A DNA stretch of 64,000 nt from Arion vulgaris (Eukaryota > Mollusca > Gastropoda > Stylommatophora > Arionidae). Position 1 is the first letter of the stretch. Each line of letters opens with the position of its first letter. The notes under the pieces were generated by a model. The model was given only the letters and a program-made list of their open reading frames with translations, did no database searches and was not told the origin of the DNA. The DNA lies in assembly GCA_020796225.1 (NCBI GenBank), contig CM036761.1, positions 35,724,928-35,788,927 on the forward strand. Reading direction: 5' to 3'. Shown here piece after piece: positions 54,575 to 64,000 of this stretch. The position numbers were made by a program, and so were the translations under genes.

Positions 54575-54830
54575 CTACCCCATTCTACACTGCCCTAAAA
54601 AGCGTTATTACAGGCAGTAAAGACCCTTTTCTATTTTTGTCCATTCCAATATAAATATGCCAGGCAGCTGCTAAATATACAAGAGTGAATAGGTTCAGAC
54701 AAAAAGTAATGACAAATACAACTATTTGGTAGTTTCCATTTCCAATACACGTGTCAGGAAGCCTTATCACATTTTGGAGTGAATGTGTCACTGCAAAAAG
54801 TAATGACATTACAACTATTTAGTAGATTGT

Positions 54831-55081
54831 CGCCCGAGTGGTTACCGGGCCCAAATTTGGGGTGTAAAGAATAGAACCACTGTTACCTGCCACGCATGAC
54901 GTAAGAGGTGACTAAGAAGGTTTGGCTGAAATCGGATGCACATGTCCTAAGCGTGTAGAAGTTTATGCGTTTAGGGGCCTACCAAACAAATGTGCAACGT
55001 ATACACGTTCTGGCAAAGATCAAACATATCGCAAAGAGTGATTAAAATTGGCGAAAGAACAACGAAAGAAAAAGAAGAAGA
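54831..55081 (+). mobile_element. SINE A, copy 3
   Basis: Full copy with TSD agtagattgt (54821-54830 and 55082-55091) and an AAG tail. It ends 36 bp before the donor of the DH exon at 55127. Confidence 0.9.
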
Positions 55082-55126
55082 AGTAGATTGTAAATGGAAA
55101 GTAAATATTAGAAATAGTTTGCAAAC

Positions 55127-55359
55127 CTGTCCATCCAAGAATGTCTCTAAGCATAACTGCAAACTCAGCAGGAAGTCTTTCTCAGTTTCTAAAATCTCTT
55201 TAATGACCTTTGCCCTTTGATCCCTTCTTTTCTCTTTCATCTCTGCTTCTTTCTTTTTCTCTTCCTCTTTTCTCTTCTCTTCTTCCTCAGCGTGTTGAGC
55301 AGATAAAAGTCGAGCCTTCTCAAGTCTGGCCTCATGAGGGCTGAGAGCAAATAAGTTTT
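55127..55359 (-). CDS. DNMBP: DNMBP-like, coiled coil and start of DH domain
   Basis: After acceptor tcttcag. Codes ENLFALSPHEARLEKARLL, a highly charged EEEEKRKEEEKKKEAEMKEK helix, then the first conserved DH block AKVIKEILETEKDFLLSLQL and ETFLDGQ before donor gtttgc. The ETEKDFL core is the CR1 signature of RhoGEFs. Confidence 0.92.
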
Positions 55360-55439
55360 CTGAAGATTTGTCAAAAAACCGCAGTAAATTAATCACACTC
55401 ACAAATAGTATTCTAGAATCTCTGACCATGGACATATAG

Positions 55440-55710
55440 ATAGCTTCTTCTTCTTCAACGCTCCATATCGACCTCTTTTTAAACCACTCTTGTGATTTGT
55501 ATGTGATCTGAGCCCAAGAGCGATTGTAGGTTGTGCCAGTTATGCACCTACAATTAGGCCAGCACATCCGATTTCTGCAATGCTTTTTATTTACTAGAGT
55601 AGCTTCCCTAGACCCTACATCAGTCGCCTCTTACGACATGCCTTGTAGGTCAAAGTGGTACTATTCTTTGCTTCCCTTGCAGGACCCAGCACCACACGGG
55701 TGCACTCTGC
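55440..55710 (-). mobile_element. SINE B, copy 5
   Basis: Starts with cttcttcttcttcaacgctcc (reverse of tail and end) and includes tgtgatctgagcccaagagcg, gtaggccagcacatcc analogues and tacgacatgccttgtaggtc. Confidence 0.8.
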
Positions 55711-55794
55711 GCTAGTTATCCCATGCCATGAAAATTCTGGAGCTAAAGTTCAAGGCCTGTTTTGATACAAAAATGTTTTCATCAGTGTGCACAC

Positions 55795-55985
55795 GGTTCT
55801 TAGTTGGACTAATAGCCGTCCATCGCAAGCGATGATGACAACAACCTCAGACGTGTGCTGCTTCACCTATCTGGTGTGTGCGGAGGTGACTGTAGAGTCC
55901 AATCCTAGAACAGAATCCCCTACCACAGGTGGGGCATACATGATCAAGGTTAGACATGTGTGTGTTGTGTGCTCTGTCTTTTCGC
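55795..55985 (-). pseudogene. LINE family P, zinc-finger tail
   Basis: The reverse complement closely follows 38870-39045, including cttgatcatgtatgccccac and gattggactctacagtcacc. Confidence 0.85.
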
Positions 55986-56818
55986 ACAGCTCATTTTCTC
56001 TACTTGGTTGGACTGCAGAAGACCTAGATTCTTTACTTGGGGATCTAAATTACAAGTACCTCTGAAGCCACCTGAATCTCGAAGGATATTTGTGATAAAG
56101 AAAGCAAGCTTTCATGCAAAAATCAATTAGAAGCGCCATACTAGACTGCATGACTATGCCTGAATTCATAGCGAGTGAACGAACAAAAACTAAAGTAACC
56201 AATAATCAATACTTGAGTAGCTTTTTCTCCTTACTACAAACTATGGATGTCAAGGGCAGTGTATTCGCATAACAGGTTAAATTACAGCAAATATGTGTGC
56301 TGCCTACAAGGAAATCATCAACCAAGTGTGCTGAAAATAGCAAGATTTTGAAAACTGCTGTGTTTATGTGTCCTCATTTATTAACTAGCCCATTTATAAA
56401 CAATTCATAATTAGGTTGATGAAATCATCATTGATAGTGAAGCAAGATAGCACACAAGCCCATTTCAGTTATACCTTATCTGCTCAAACAAAATGTAGGC
56501 CCTGTATCTCATACCATCTGTCCTGGCCATTTAAAAGATAACCAAAAATAGAAATTCTTCCATCTCCTCTCTCTGTTTTAGTTGTAATGAACAATGTCCA
56601 CTTTTGTTAGGAATTACTATAATTTCTCTGCTAGTCCTGTGTTATTTTTCATATACTTGGCAAAAATGATTACAGAGAATAGCTACCAAAAACATTGTGA
56701 CAGAAAACACCTACACAGAAATTATTACAGAGAACAGTTGCACAAAAAAAGCAGCTATGCATTATCGCATTCTGTCTAAGCGAGTAGGAATACAAAATTA
56801 GAGGAAAAATTATGTGCT
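55986..56818. other. DNMBP intron, nothing recognised
   Basis: No repeat family or exon recognised. Confidence 0.45.
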
Positions 56819-57067
56819 TCTTCTTCTTCGTGTTCGTTCTTTACGACCAATTTTAATCACTCTTTGTGATATGTTTGATCTTTGCCAAGAACGTGTATAC
56901 GTTGCACATTGGTTTGGTAGGCCCCTAAACGCATAGATTTCTACAAGTTTAGGACATGTGCATCCGATTTCAGCCAAACCTCCTTAGTCGTCTCTTACGA
57001 CATGCATGACAGGTAACAGTGGTTCTATTCTTTACACTCCAAATTTGGGCCCGGTAACCACTCGGGC
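56819..57067 (-). mobile_element. SINE A, copy 4
   Basis: 249 bp in reverse. Exact 15-bp TSDs gaaaaattatgtgct at 56804-56818 and 57068-57082. Confidence 0.93.
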
Positions 57068-57139
57068 GAAAAATTATGTGCTAAAAATGTGTGTATATCT
57101 AAGGATGACACAAAAGAATGGACAACAAAGGAAACAGTT

Positions 57140-57690
57140 TCAAGTGACAAATGCTATTATGTTCTATCTTACAATTATGCAGAGAACTAGTCTACAAGAG
57201 AAGTAGTGTCCAACACTATTCTGTCTTGTAATGACACAAAGGACTAGACTAGACGGAAAATACCAAATGCTATTCTATCATATGACATCAAGAACTGGAC
57301 TCATAATTATCAAATAGCTTGTCCTGAGCAGAACTTTGCCACCCCAACAGTCCTTTGAAATTTATCTCTCTCATAAGCCAGATGCCCCGCTTCTGCAGCC
57401 GTCGTGTTCAAACCATCAGTTACATCCTGAATCCATCTTCTCCGTGGTCTTCCCATTCTTCTCTTTGCCGGTATGCCTCCTTCCATGATGATCTCCAGTT
57501 CCTCGTGTCTTTTTATATGTATAAAATATCTCAATTTTCTCTTTTTTATTTGTAGCATTAGCCAGTTTTCTTTGATTTTGAGTTATTTCTGAATAGATCT
57601 ATTTGTAACAAGGACTAGACTACAGGATAAATAATGTCAAATACAATTGCATCTTATAATGAGACAGAGGACTTGACTACAAAGTAAAAG
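57140..57690. repeat. About 60-bp tandem repeat split by a LINE
   Basis: Diverged units 'gactagactac...aaatgctattctatcttat.atgaca' occur at about 57140-57305 and continue at 57605-57690. The LINE tail at 57305-57604 lies between. Confidence 0.75.
57305..57604 (-). pseudogene. LINE family T tail
   Basis: The frame at 57310-57558 codes QIKKRKLRYFIHIKRHEELE, then GGIPAKRRMGRPRRRWIQDV, TDGLNTTAAEAGHLAYERDK and KFCSGQAI. One of the least decayed T tails. Confidence 0.88.
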
Positions 57691-57702
57691 AATGTTAATC
57701 AC

Positions 57703-57844
57703 CTTTCAGCTTACACTCCTCCTCCTGCAAGCCACACAGCTGTCTTTCCACAAACTCAAGATTGTCTTTAGTCTCCGCCTTCTTCTCCTGGCTGTCAGCA
57801 TGGACCAAGTTCTTTTGCAAGTCTGACTGTGTCTGCTCAAATTT
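57703..57844 (-). CDS. DNMBP: DNMBP-like, coiled-coil exon 2
   Basis: Phase 0 after acceptor catatag. Codes KFEQTQSDLQKNLVHAD, then a Lys/Glu-rich helix and RQLCGLQEEECKLK, ending with one base before donor gtgatt. Consistent with a continuous coiled coil. Confidence 0.85.
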
Positions 57845-58044
57845 CTATATGATATAAATTGAACACCCATCAAGACTTTTTGTTTCGGCAGACAGATGTT
57901 AAACTTTTTAAATCCTATATTTTATCCAATATCACTTCTTACAATAAATATGTAAAACCTGTGCTACTTTTTCTAAACATTATTCCCACTCAAAACAGAC
58001 ACTTATATAAATCAATTATGACCATCCAATATTTACTTCATTGA

Positions 58045-58345
58045 TTTTCTAAAGCCAAAGGATTAACTTCATTGCACCAGGTTTGAGCCCATATGGCTTG
58101 GTCCCTCTCTGCAGAAATGGCACACAACCTGCAGAGTATTGCACAAAGCACGAACACCATAGCTCTGACATAGAAGTTAGGTGTTCATCTCTCGTGCCAA
58201 AGGTACCAGGTTCGCTTCCTTGTGGTGCCATCTGGATATTTTTTCCCCGATTCCTGACCTCAGTGTAGGTGTGATTGAGTTCCTAGTTCTAGTGGAAACT
58301 GACAATAAAGCATAGGTTACAAGTTCAAGGCCAACATATGGCCCA
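58045..58345. mobile_element. SINE G (minus) joined to SINE M (plus)
   Basis: 58045-58155 is the 3' part of G in reverse (aggattaacttcattgcacc, gcagagtattgcacaaagc). 58156-58345 is M forward (tgttcatctctcgtgccaaagg, ggttcgcttcc, gaccтcagtgtagg-type, gcataggttacaagttcaag). Confidence 0.65.
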
Positions 58346-58379
58346 CCGAACCCCAACATCAACCACCTTACAAGGAGAG

Positions 58380-58690
58380 ATCATCAGAGGATGATTTTTC
58401 AACTTTGACCCAACCCATACCACTTAATAATCACATGAACTTAATTCAAGCACAACACACTCCAGAGTGTGCACATCATCATGAAACTGTTCCCCACCAC
58501 CTCTTCAGGAGCCAAGCACTGGATGATGTCAGCAAGATCCTTCTTCCTCCAAGGCCAAATAAATGGAACACATCATACAGAACAAAAGAACAACTTACAA
58601 ACACATGCAGATACCACTACATAGCATTAAACCAAAGGGCAAGAGAACAAGTGCTGCTGGATCATTGAAGAAGAAAATCGTCTGTCTCAT
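58380..58690 (+). pseudogene. LINE C-terminal fragment
   Basis: A frame reads ECAHHHETVPHHLFRSQALD, ILLPPRPNKWNTSYRTKEQL and YHYIALNQRAREQVLLDH. It resembles a LINE C-terminal Cys/His region (CxxC...ET..HYL..C) with one key Cys lost. Confidence 0.6.
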
Positions 58691-58830
58691 AAAGGAATAA
58701 GCACTCAATCTCACTTGAACTGAGATAAGAAATCATTTGGAAATGGTTTGATCACTCCACATAGGACACGAACCATGTCCTTTTGAAACAAGCGGGAAAC
58801 ACCATACCTCAATGCCACAAATATCTCACA
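58691..58830 (-). mobile_element. SINE M, partial
   Basis: Contains cactcaatctcacttgaact, tttgatcactccacatag and cctcaatgccacaaat, the head half of M in reverse. Confidence 0.55.
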
Positions 58831-58861
58831 TATGTACTAATAACTAGAACTATGTTGTTCC

Positions 58862-59215
58862 TTCATTGGTCATGACAGAGATGAAGTGTCTACGCAGTAT
58901 GCTGGGAGTATCAAGAAGAGACTGGTTTCGAAATGAAGACATCAGGAAAAAAGTGGATACAACATCAGTACTGAACTTCATTAAGAAGCAACAAATTAAA
59001 TGGTTCAGGCACATAAGCAGATTACCAACAGCCTCAAAGAGCAATGCTAATCCGATACAGTGAATACAAAGCAAAAGAAGGAATTAGAAATAAATGAGGC
59101 AGTGAAAAACACACTTTACGAAGAGCACACAAAAGACTGTTCTAGAAATCTCTTCTTATCCTGATGCTGTGAGGCAAAGCAGGATTAGAGAAAAGAAAAG
59201 AAAGAAGGACTATAA
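58862..59215 (+). pseudogene. LINE family L tail
   Basis: Codes MTEMKCLRSMLGVSRRDWF, RNEDIRKKVDTTSVLNFIKK and QQIKWFRHISRLPTASKS, then decays. It ends with gaggcaaagcaggattagag plus an A/G-rich tail. Confidence 0.82.
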
Positions 59216-59549
59216 CTATTAAACTGATTTTAATTATTTATCTATAATCAAGTCTAATGAAGACATCAACACTGAATAACACACACTGAAGTGTTTGTGG
59301 ACTTCCCCTGAACTGACTATATCTATCCAGTAAAGAAAGAGTGGTTTCTCCTCACTGGTTATATACTATTTACTAAACAAGCCCAGATCAATTACATGTA
59401 CATGTAATGAAACACTTTGACCTGTTGTAATAACTGTCAATTTCAGTAATGAACAACATCACAGTTGACTACATTAATAATACAACACCTGTTGCTTATG
59501 CACTATCTGAATGACAGTTATCAGGTTTTAAAACTATTAGGACCCCAAA
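59216..59549. other. DNMBP intron, nothing recognised
   Basis: No feature recognised. Confidence 0.4.
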
Positions 59550-59805
59550 CATAGTGGTTCGTTTGATCAAATTTATTCTGTACAGCTTGCAATCTAGTAA
59601 AACCAAAGAAGATGAGATGGAGAGAGGGATTATTTTGGACAGTCTGACTTCATGGCATGGAAGAGCGTCAACATCGGAGATGATAGCAAACACGGGGGAC
59701 AGAAATTTGTGGAGATCCATGATCGCCTACACCAGCCGGCAGGGCCCCTGATGACGGCGACAGCTTGCAAGTTTGATATTAACCAAATTTTTTACATGGC
59801 TCTAT
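59550..59805 (+). pseudogene. LINE family S tail
   Basis: Codes DEMERGIILDSLTSWHGRAS, then TSEMIANTGDRNLWRSMIAY and TSRQGP with a stop. Clean frame over its last 65 codons. Confidence 0.82.
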
Positions 59806-60240
59806 GGTGTAGAGGTTATGAGCTTGACTCACGTTCCAACGGTACTCAGTTCTCTCGCTTGTGCAGTCATCAGGATATTTGTTCACCGACTTCTGATCTC
59901 AGTGTAGGTGAGATCAAGTTCCTAGTCCTAGTAGAGACGGGCAATAAAACATAGGCCCTGTGTTCAAGTTGAGCACGTAAAAGAACCAGTACCAGTTCAA
60001 AAAGTCTAGAAGAGCAGCCTGGAAAGCCGCTGCACTGGCCAAATTCTTTAGAAAAAAGTACAAAATAAAATTCCTACAAAATATTTTCACCATTTTCTAA
60101 ATGACATTGAGGACCCTTGCCGATGCTACAGAGTTCATGCACTGCCCCTGAGATCTTTCTGTGTAAGAAAGAGATCTGAGCACACCTGGTTACTCAATGA
60201 AGTGCAATGATGATGGTCCTATCAATCAATCAATTCTAAA
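59790..60240 (+). mobile_element. SINE M, forward copy
   Basis: Head tggctctatggtgtagaggt, body gatctcagtgtaggtgagatc, gccctgtgttcaagttgagc, and an end at ctcaatgaagtgcaatgatg. Unexpanded. Confidence 0.85.
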
Positions 60241-60289
60241 GGATGAAGAAGAAAAGTAGATGATGAACAGTAGCGTCAACAATACTAAC

Positions 60290-60366
60290 CTTAATATCTG
60301 CTCTGTTTTCCTCCAGCTTACTCTTGAGATCAGCCACAAGCTCCTTAGTAGCTTCTTCAGACACGT
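60290..60366 (-). CDS. DNMBP: DNMBP-like, coiled-coil exon 1
   Basis: Between acceptor tttgcag and donor gttagt. It completes the split Asp codon and reads VSEEATKELVADLKSKLEEN, then RADIK. The start of the charged helical region before the DH domain. Confidence 0.85.
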
Positions 60367-60416
60367 CTGCAAAGGCATTCAAATAAAACTTGTTATGTTA
60401 TTCGATCCAAGTCATG

Positions 60417-60520
60417 GCATATTGGGTATTCCTATGTGTGCTCCATCCTTCACTGTAGCTGCCATTCTAGCATATTGGGTATTCCTATGTGTGCTCCATC
60501 CTCCGCTGTAGCAGCCATCC
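60417..60520. repeat. About 52-bp tandem duplication
   Basis: gcatattgggtattcctatg, tgtgctccatcc and ctgtagc.gccat occur twice in a row. Confidence 0.88.
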
Positions 60521-60599
60521 CAAAGTCCACTTGCTCACTGTACCCATGAGAAGTTTATTAGTATATCTTCTCTCTCTACCACAAAGATGACATTATCTG

Positions 60600-60880
60600 G
60601 CATATCCAAACTTAACTCCTAACTCTCTCTCAATCGGTCCAGTGTCTTAGACTTGACCGTATCACATAAATGAGCCCGCACCACATTGATGACATCTGCT
60701 CTGTCCATACTTCTGCCAGCATGAGTCTGGGAATTGTTTGCAAGAAAGTCAGCATGTTCATCGCCCTCACTCCAGCATGTCCAGGTGTGTACAGCCAAGT
60801 CATTGTCTGGAGATGTGACCTCTGTCAAAACTTCAAAACTCAAATTTTTCAACGTCAAATAAAACTTAAATAATATTCAG
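60600..60880 (-). pseudogene. LINE RNase H fragment
   Basis: A minus-strand frame reads VHTWTCWSEGDEHADFLANN, then GRSMDRADVINVVRAHL, the last RNase H block and following helix of a LINE. It resembles a GNE.AD motif with the Asn replaced. Confidence 0.65.
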
Positions 60881-61170
60881 AAAAATCAGAATTGGGCGAA
60901 AATATATTTTTCAACATCCTTCAGATGAAAAAAGCTGGTGTTCTCAAGGCTAGAACTTCAAGAAAATGAAGTGAGGAAATTGGTATAATGTTTAGTGATC
61001 ATATTCCTCCGGCAAATTTATGGTGATGTAGCATAGGGCAGACAGAACAGATGGACAAGACGAAGACAGTAGGAAAAAAAAGTATGATTGAGAACATTAG
61101 TTGAGCACAATATATTAACCAGATATAATGTTGAATGCTCTTTGTTTACAGGTTTATATTGTTTTGTAAT
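60881..61170. other. DNMBP intron, nothing recognised
   Basis: No feature recognised. Confidence 0.4.
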
Positions 61171-61530
61171 ATTTTCAATGAACTCCAGATGGTGCTACAG
61201 AGTTTGTGCACTGTCGTCTGGTCCTCCAGCAGATCATGCAAGGAAATATGCAGATAGAAGATGACGTAGAGGAGAGAAGTGGACCAAAGAGGTGTGCTGG
61301 ACGTAGACGGTTTAGAAGGAAGACTGATCGACTTGCCCTCAAGTATCTTCACATTGGCTATTGGAATTGTCAAAGTAACTGGAAGCTTGAGAAGCAGAGA
61401 GAGGAGTGTGTTTAACTACTGAGCCACAAGAACCATCAGTATGCATACCCTTCTACATCTGTTGGGGGAGACTGAGCATCTATGGAGCTGCCCGGAGTGT
61501 TATGACATCAGTTCAGTAACCAATAACCAA
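61171..61530 (+). pseudogene. LINE remnant with RNase H-type tail
   Basis: 61395-61520 matches 27670-27800 (ccatcagtatgcatac, ttggggagactgagca, agtaaccaataaccaat). 61171-61390 is unassigned but open over 69 codons. Confidence 0.5.
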
Positions 61531-61609
61531 TTCATACTGTAAGACTGCAAGTGCAACTATCAAGTCTAGGATTTTTTTTTAAATAGAGAAGTTTAAACTA
61601 TAAGAGCCC

Positions 61610-61960
61610 TTGCTGCTGTCATTGACGATCATGGATCGTCACCACTTTCTGTCCCCAACACTAACGACCAACTCCATTGTTGACCATCTTCCATGCCTTG
61701 ACTATAGACTATTCACTATCTTTCTGTCTCACTCTATCTCTAATCCCAGTAATTTTTCTTAACCCTTGTCTGCATATTCATCATCAAATAGCTTGTTCCG
61801 AGCAAAACTTTGCCACTAACAGTCCTTTCCAATTTCTCTCTCAGAGGCCAGATAACCCACCTCTGCAGCCGTCATGCTCAAATTATCAGTTGCATCCTGA
61901 ATCCATCTTGTCTGTGGTCTTACTCTTCTCCTCTTTTCAGATATTTTCTGTTTTATTTAT
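61610..61960 (-). pseudogene. LINE S and T tails in series
   Basis: 61615-61700 in reverse resembles the end of family S (gatcatggatcgtc). 61785-61960 is a family T tail (caaatagcttgttccgagc, cagccgtcatgctcaaatt) like those at 12228 and 57305. Confidence 0.6.
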
Positions 61961-62369
61961 CACTAACATTTATATTATCTTTTCAAGTCCATGTTCCTAA
62001 TTAAACATATCACTGAAATTATTCCTAACGCTAAGTCATATTTTCGTTGCAGCTTCTGTAACACAGCCCTTATTTATGGACTTGGGTTGTTAGCCTAACC
62101 CAACTACAGGTTACAAGGGAGAATATTATTCAATGGGGCACAATTTTATGCAGATGAGTTACTGAAAGGATTTTATAGATATAAAATCCCACTTGATAGT
62201 ACCACAACTACTGAGCTATACTATAGAATGGAGTCAGAGATAATGGTTCTAATCAGTTATTAAACCTCCACATTGCTGGCATGTTAATTTAGATAACTTG
62301 AATTTCTATTCAATGCATTTATGGTTATTCAAATTAAAAACAAAACAATTACACAAGTACAATATATAC
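61961..62369. other. DNMBP intron, nothing recognised
   Basis: No feature recognised before the donor of the large exon. Confidence 0.45.
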
Positions 62370-64000
62370 CTGTTTCAGATCTTTCAGGGCTGAAGGATAT
62401 AAGATCTGCAGGACGAGGTGGCGGCCTCTTTGGTGCTGTAGCGGGTGGCCTTGGAGGATGCTGAAGAGTCGGTTGGGTTAAATGAGGAGTGGATTGCTGT
62501 GCCCCAGAATGATTGATTTGATTGTAAATACCTGGTGCTTTGGGAGCTGGTCTTCTTGGAACGAACTTGACTGGAGACTCAACTCTGATTGGCATCAGTG
62601 GAGTTTTCGAAGGAGCTGCGGCCATTCTAGGCCCTGTTGGACGAGGAGGGGGACGCCTCATTTTGCCTGGTGGCGTCTCAGCGGCATGGGTAGTTGAGGA
62701 CAGTATTGCACTAACTGGTCTGGGTGGTGTTGTCCTAGGAGGAGAGGGACGTGAAGGTAAGTTATTCTTACCATTTAGATTAACCAGAATGCCTTCAGGT
62801 GTATCCATTTCGAAAGCTTTGTTCACAAAGGTTGAATTATGTATTGATATTTTTTGTTCAGCATAAGATGCAGATTTTCTTCTACTGTTAGAATCTAAAA
62901 TAGTATTACTATCTAACGAAACGCTCATCGAGTGTGAAAAAATATTTCTTCTAGTACTAACTTCTTGTCCTTCACTGTCTACATTTATAGGACTTACAGA
63001 AAACTGAACTGTAGAAGCTGATTTATCAAATGAAGCATATGTGCTAGTGGCATTGACTGATGGTTTATAAGTTGAACTTAAACCATGATCACTAACGCTT
63101 GTTTCTCGAGAAGACACAGAAGGTGAGTTAGAAAAACGTTGCTCAAAAATGTCTTTCTTTGTAGGGATATTACTATTACTAAGAGCTGCGGATGAATGAT
63201 CAGAATTTGAAAGATTGTTGTCAATTTTGGTGGGTAAGTTACTGTTTTTAGCTTTAGAGATTTCTTCTGTAATAAGAGCATCTAAAGATGGGAAACTGTT
63301 TTTTTTGTTTTCCAACAAGGGTAAGGTGGTTTTAGGATTAGATGAAGAACTATTCCTGGTTGGCATATAAGACTGATGGGTTATCACAGAAGAAGGTTTT
63401 GATGCAATAATGGGTTTTGAAGATAAGGCAGGTTTAGGAAGAAGTGGTGGCTTGCCCCTTGAGGTCAAGTTTGGTTTATGCATGGAAGTATTGTATTCAG
63501 CAGTGGTTGATGTTGAAGTTTTTATGTAGTTTATATCATCAGTGATCACAGGTGAGCTTTGTTCAGCAGAATTTACATTTGTTTCAGGAGTTGATGTTAC
63601 TGTGCTTTCAGCCATTTTGTTTTCTTTGAAAGCACTTCTGGAAAGACCATGGAAGCTTTCAGTTAATGCATTAGGAACCCTGGCAGATTTGTATACTTCA
63701 GATGATTTTGCTTTAGGCCAAGGTCCAATTATTTCAATAAAGTTTCTAGGTGCCTGCCCAATCTGACCATGTTCTGTTTGAATTTTCAACCAATTCTCGT
63801 CAAGTGGCTTGATCACTTCCACAGTATCACCTTCTTTCACAGAAACATCTCCAGTTACCTCAGCTACAAAATTAAACAAGACTAACCCTATCTCATGGTT
63901 CTCTTCGGATGCATCAGAAACACTGCCAGTATTGGTTGAGTATCCATTGTCTTTACTACTATCAAGTTTAACTGAAGTGTTATTCACAATCACAGTTTCA
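62370..64000 (-). CDS. DNMBP: DNMBP/Tuba-like RhoGEF, large 5' exon in window (SH3 and Pro/Ser-rich linker)
   Basis: This is the upstream end of a gene that runs right to left over sixteen exons with fully matching phases: SH3, linker, coiled coil, DH, BAR, SH3, SH3. That order is the Tuba (dynamin-binding protein) layout, a scaffold and Cdc42 exchange factor linking dynamin and actin regulators. Visible residues 35-91 form an SH3 (EIGLVLFNFVAEV, EGDTVEVIKPLDENWLKI, QAPRNFIEI). A Ser/Thr-rich stretch follows, then Pro-rich SH3-ligand-like segments (RPSPPRTTPPRPV, RRPPPRPTGPR, RRPAPKAPG, RPPPRPADL). It ends ACAG before donor gtatat. The frame stays open to the window edge, so further SH3 exons should lie beyond 64000. 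ARHGEF37/38 lack an N-terminal SH3, which argues against them. Confidence 0.92.

Larger units (their letters stand above)
54050..54625 (+). mobile_element. SINE H, copy 3, carrying two insertions
   Basis: The parts 54050-54192, 54270-54298 and 54588-54625 together follow the H consensus (tcagttcaatccctgg B box, ctgaacagtttcgtggtgac, cactgccctaaaaagcg). A TTAA MITE and a SINE I sit inside. Confidence 0.88.

Overview
The window is animal genomic DNA: AT-rich, with spliced genes and a very heavy load of retrotransposons, SINEs, MITEs and minisatellites. The species cannot be read from the sequence. The mix of tRNA-derived SINEs, tails of several non-LTR retrotransposon (LINE) families and an IS630/Tc1/mariner transposase with a long catalytic spacing suggests an invertebrate, with a mollusc plausible. 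That is inference.

Two genuine host genes are present, both cut by the window edge and lying tail to tail. On the + strand (2832-15093) are the last four coding exons of a cathepsin L-like cysteine protease. They carry the GCNGGLM motif, the catalytic His and Asn, the stop codon and an AATAAA signal; the exons with the catalytic Cys lie before position 1. On the - strand (64000 down to 26636) are sixteen exons of a dynamin-binding protein (Tuba/DNMBP)-type Cdc42 exchange factor. In order they encode an N-terminal SH3, a long Pro/Ser-rich linker, a coiled coil, a DH (RhoGEF) domain, a BAR domain and two C-terminal SH3 domains. All splice phases agree. The final SH3 exon is one base out of frame, and one exon donor in the DH/BAR region lies inside a 39-bp tandem repeat.

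Layout: 1-2.8 kb holds LINE fragments and a broken DD82E-like transposase. 2.8-15.2 kb is the cathepsin gene; its introns hold LINE debris, a mariner remnant, a 2.1-kb satellite of 13-bp units and several other minisatellites. 15.2-26.6 kb is the intergenic space: nested SINEs, TTAA-type MITEs, a 41-bp array split by a duplicated 329-bp unit, and a truncated LINE. 26.6-64 kb is the DNMBP-like gene; nearly every intron is filled with LINE tails, SINEs and nested insertions with readable target-site duplications (TSDs).

Labels used below are local to this window: LINE families F, K, L, O, P, S, T (by C-terminal motif) and SINE families A-E, G-J, M, N, Q. For SINEs A-D, '+' means the copy ends in the (AAG)n tail on the + strand. 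The most informative features are nested insertions with exact TSDs; SINEs of three families in which a short internal segment has expanded into a tandem array; short MITEs with TTAA or CTAG-like ends; and the two oddities in the DNMBP-like gene. No protein-coding system beyond the two host genes and the transposons can be supported.
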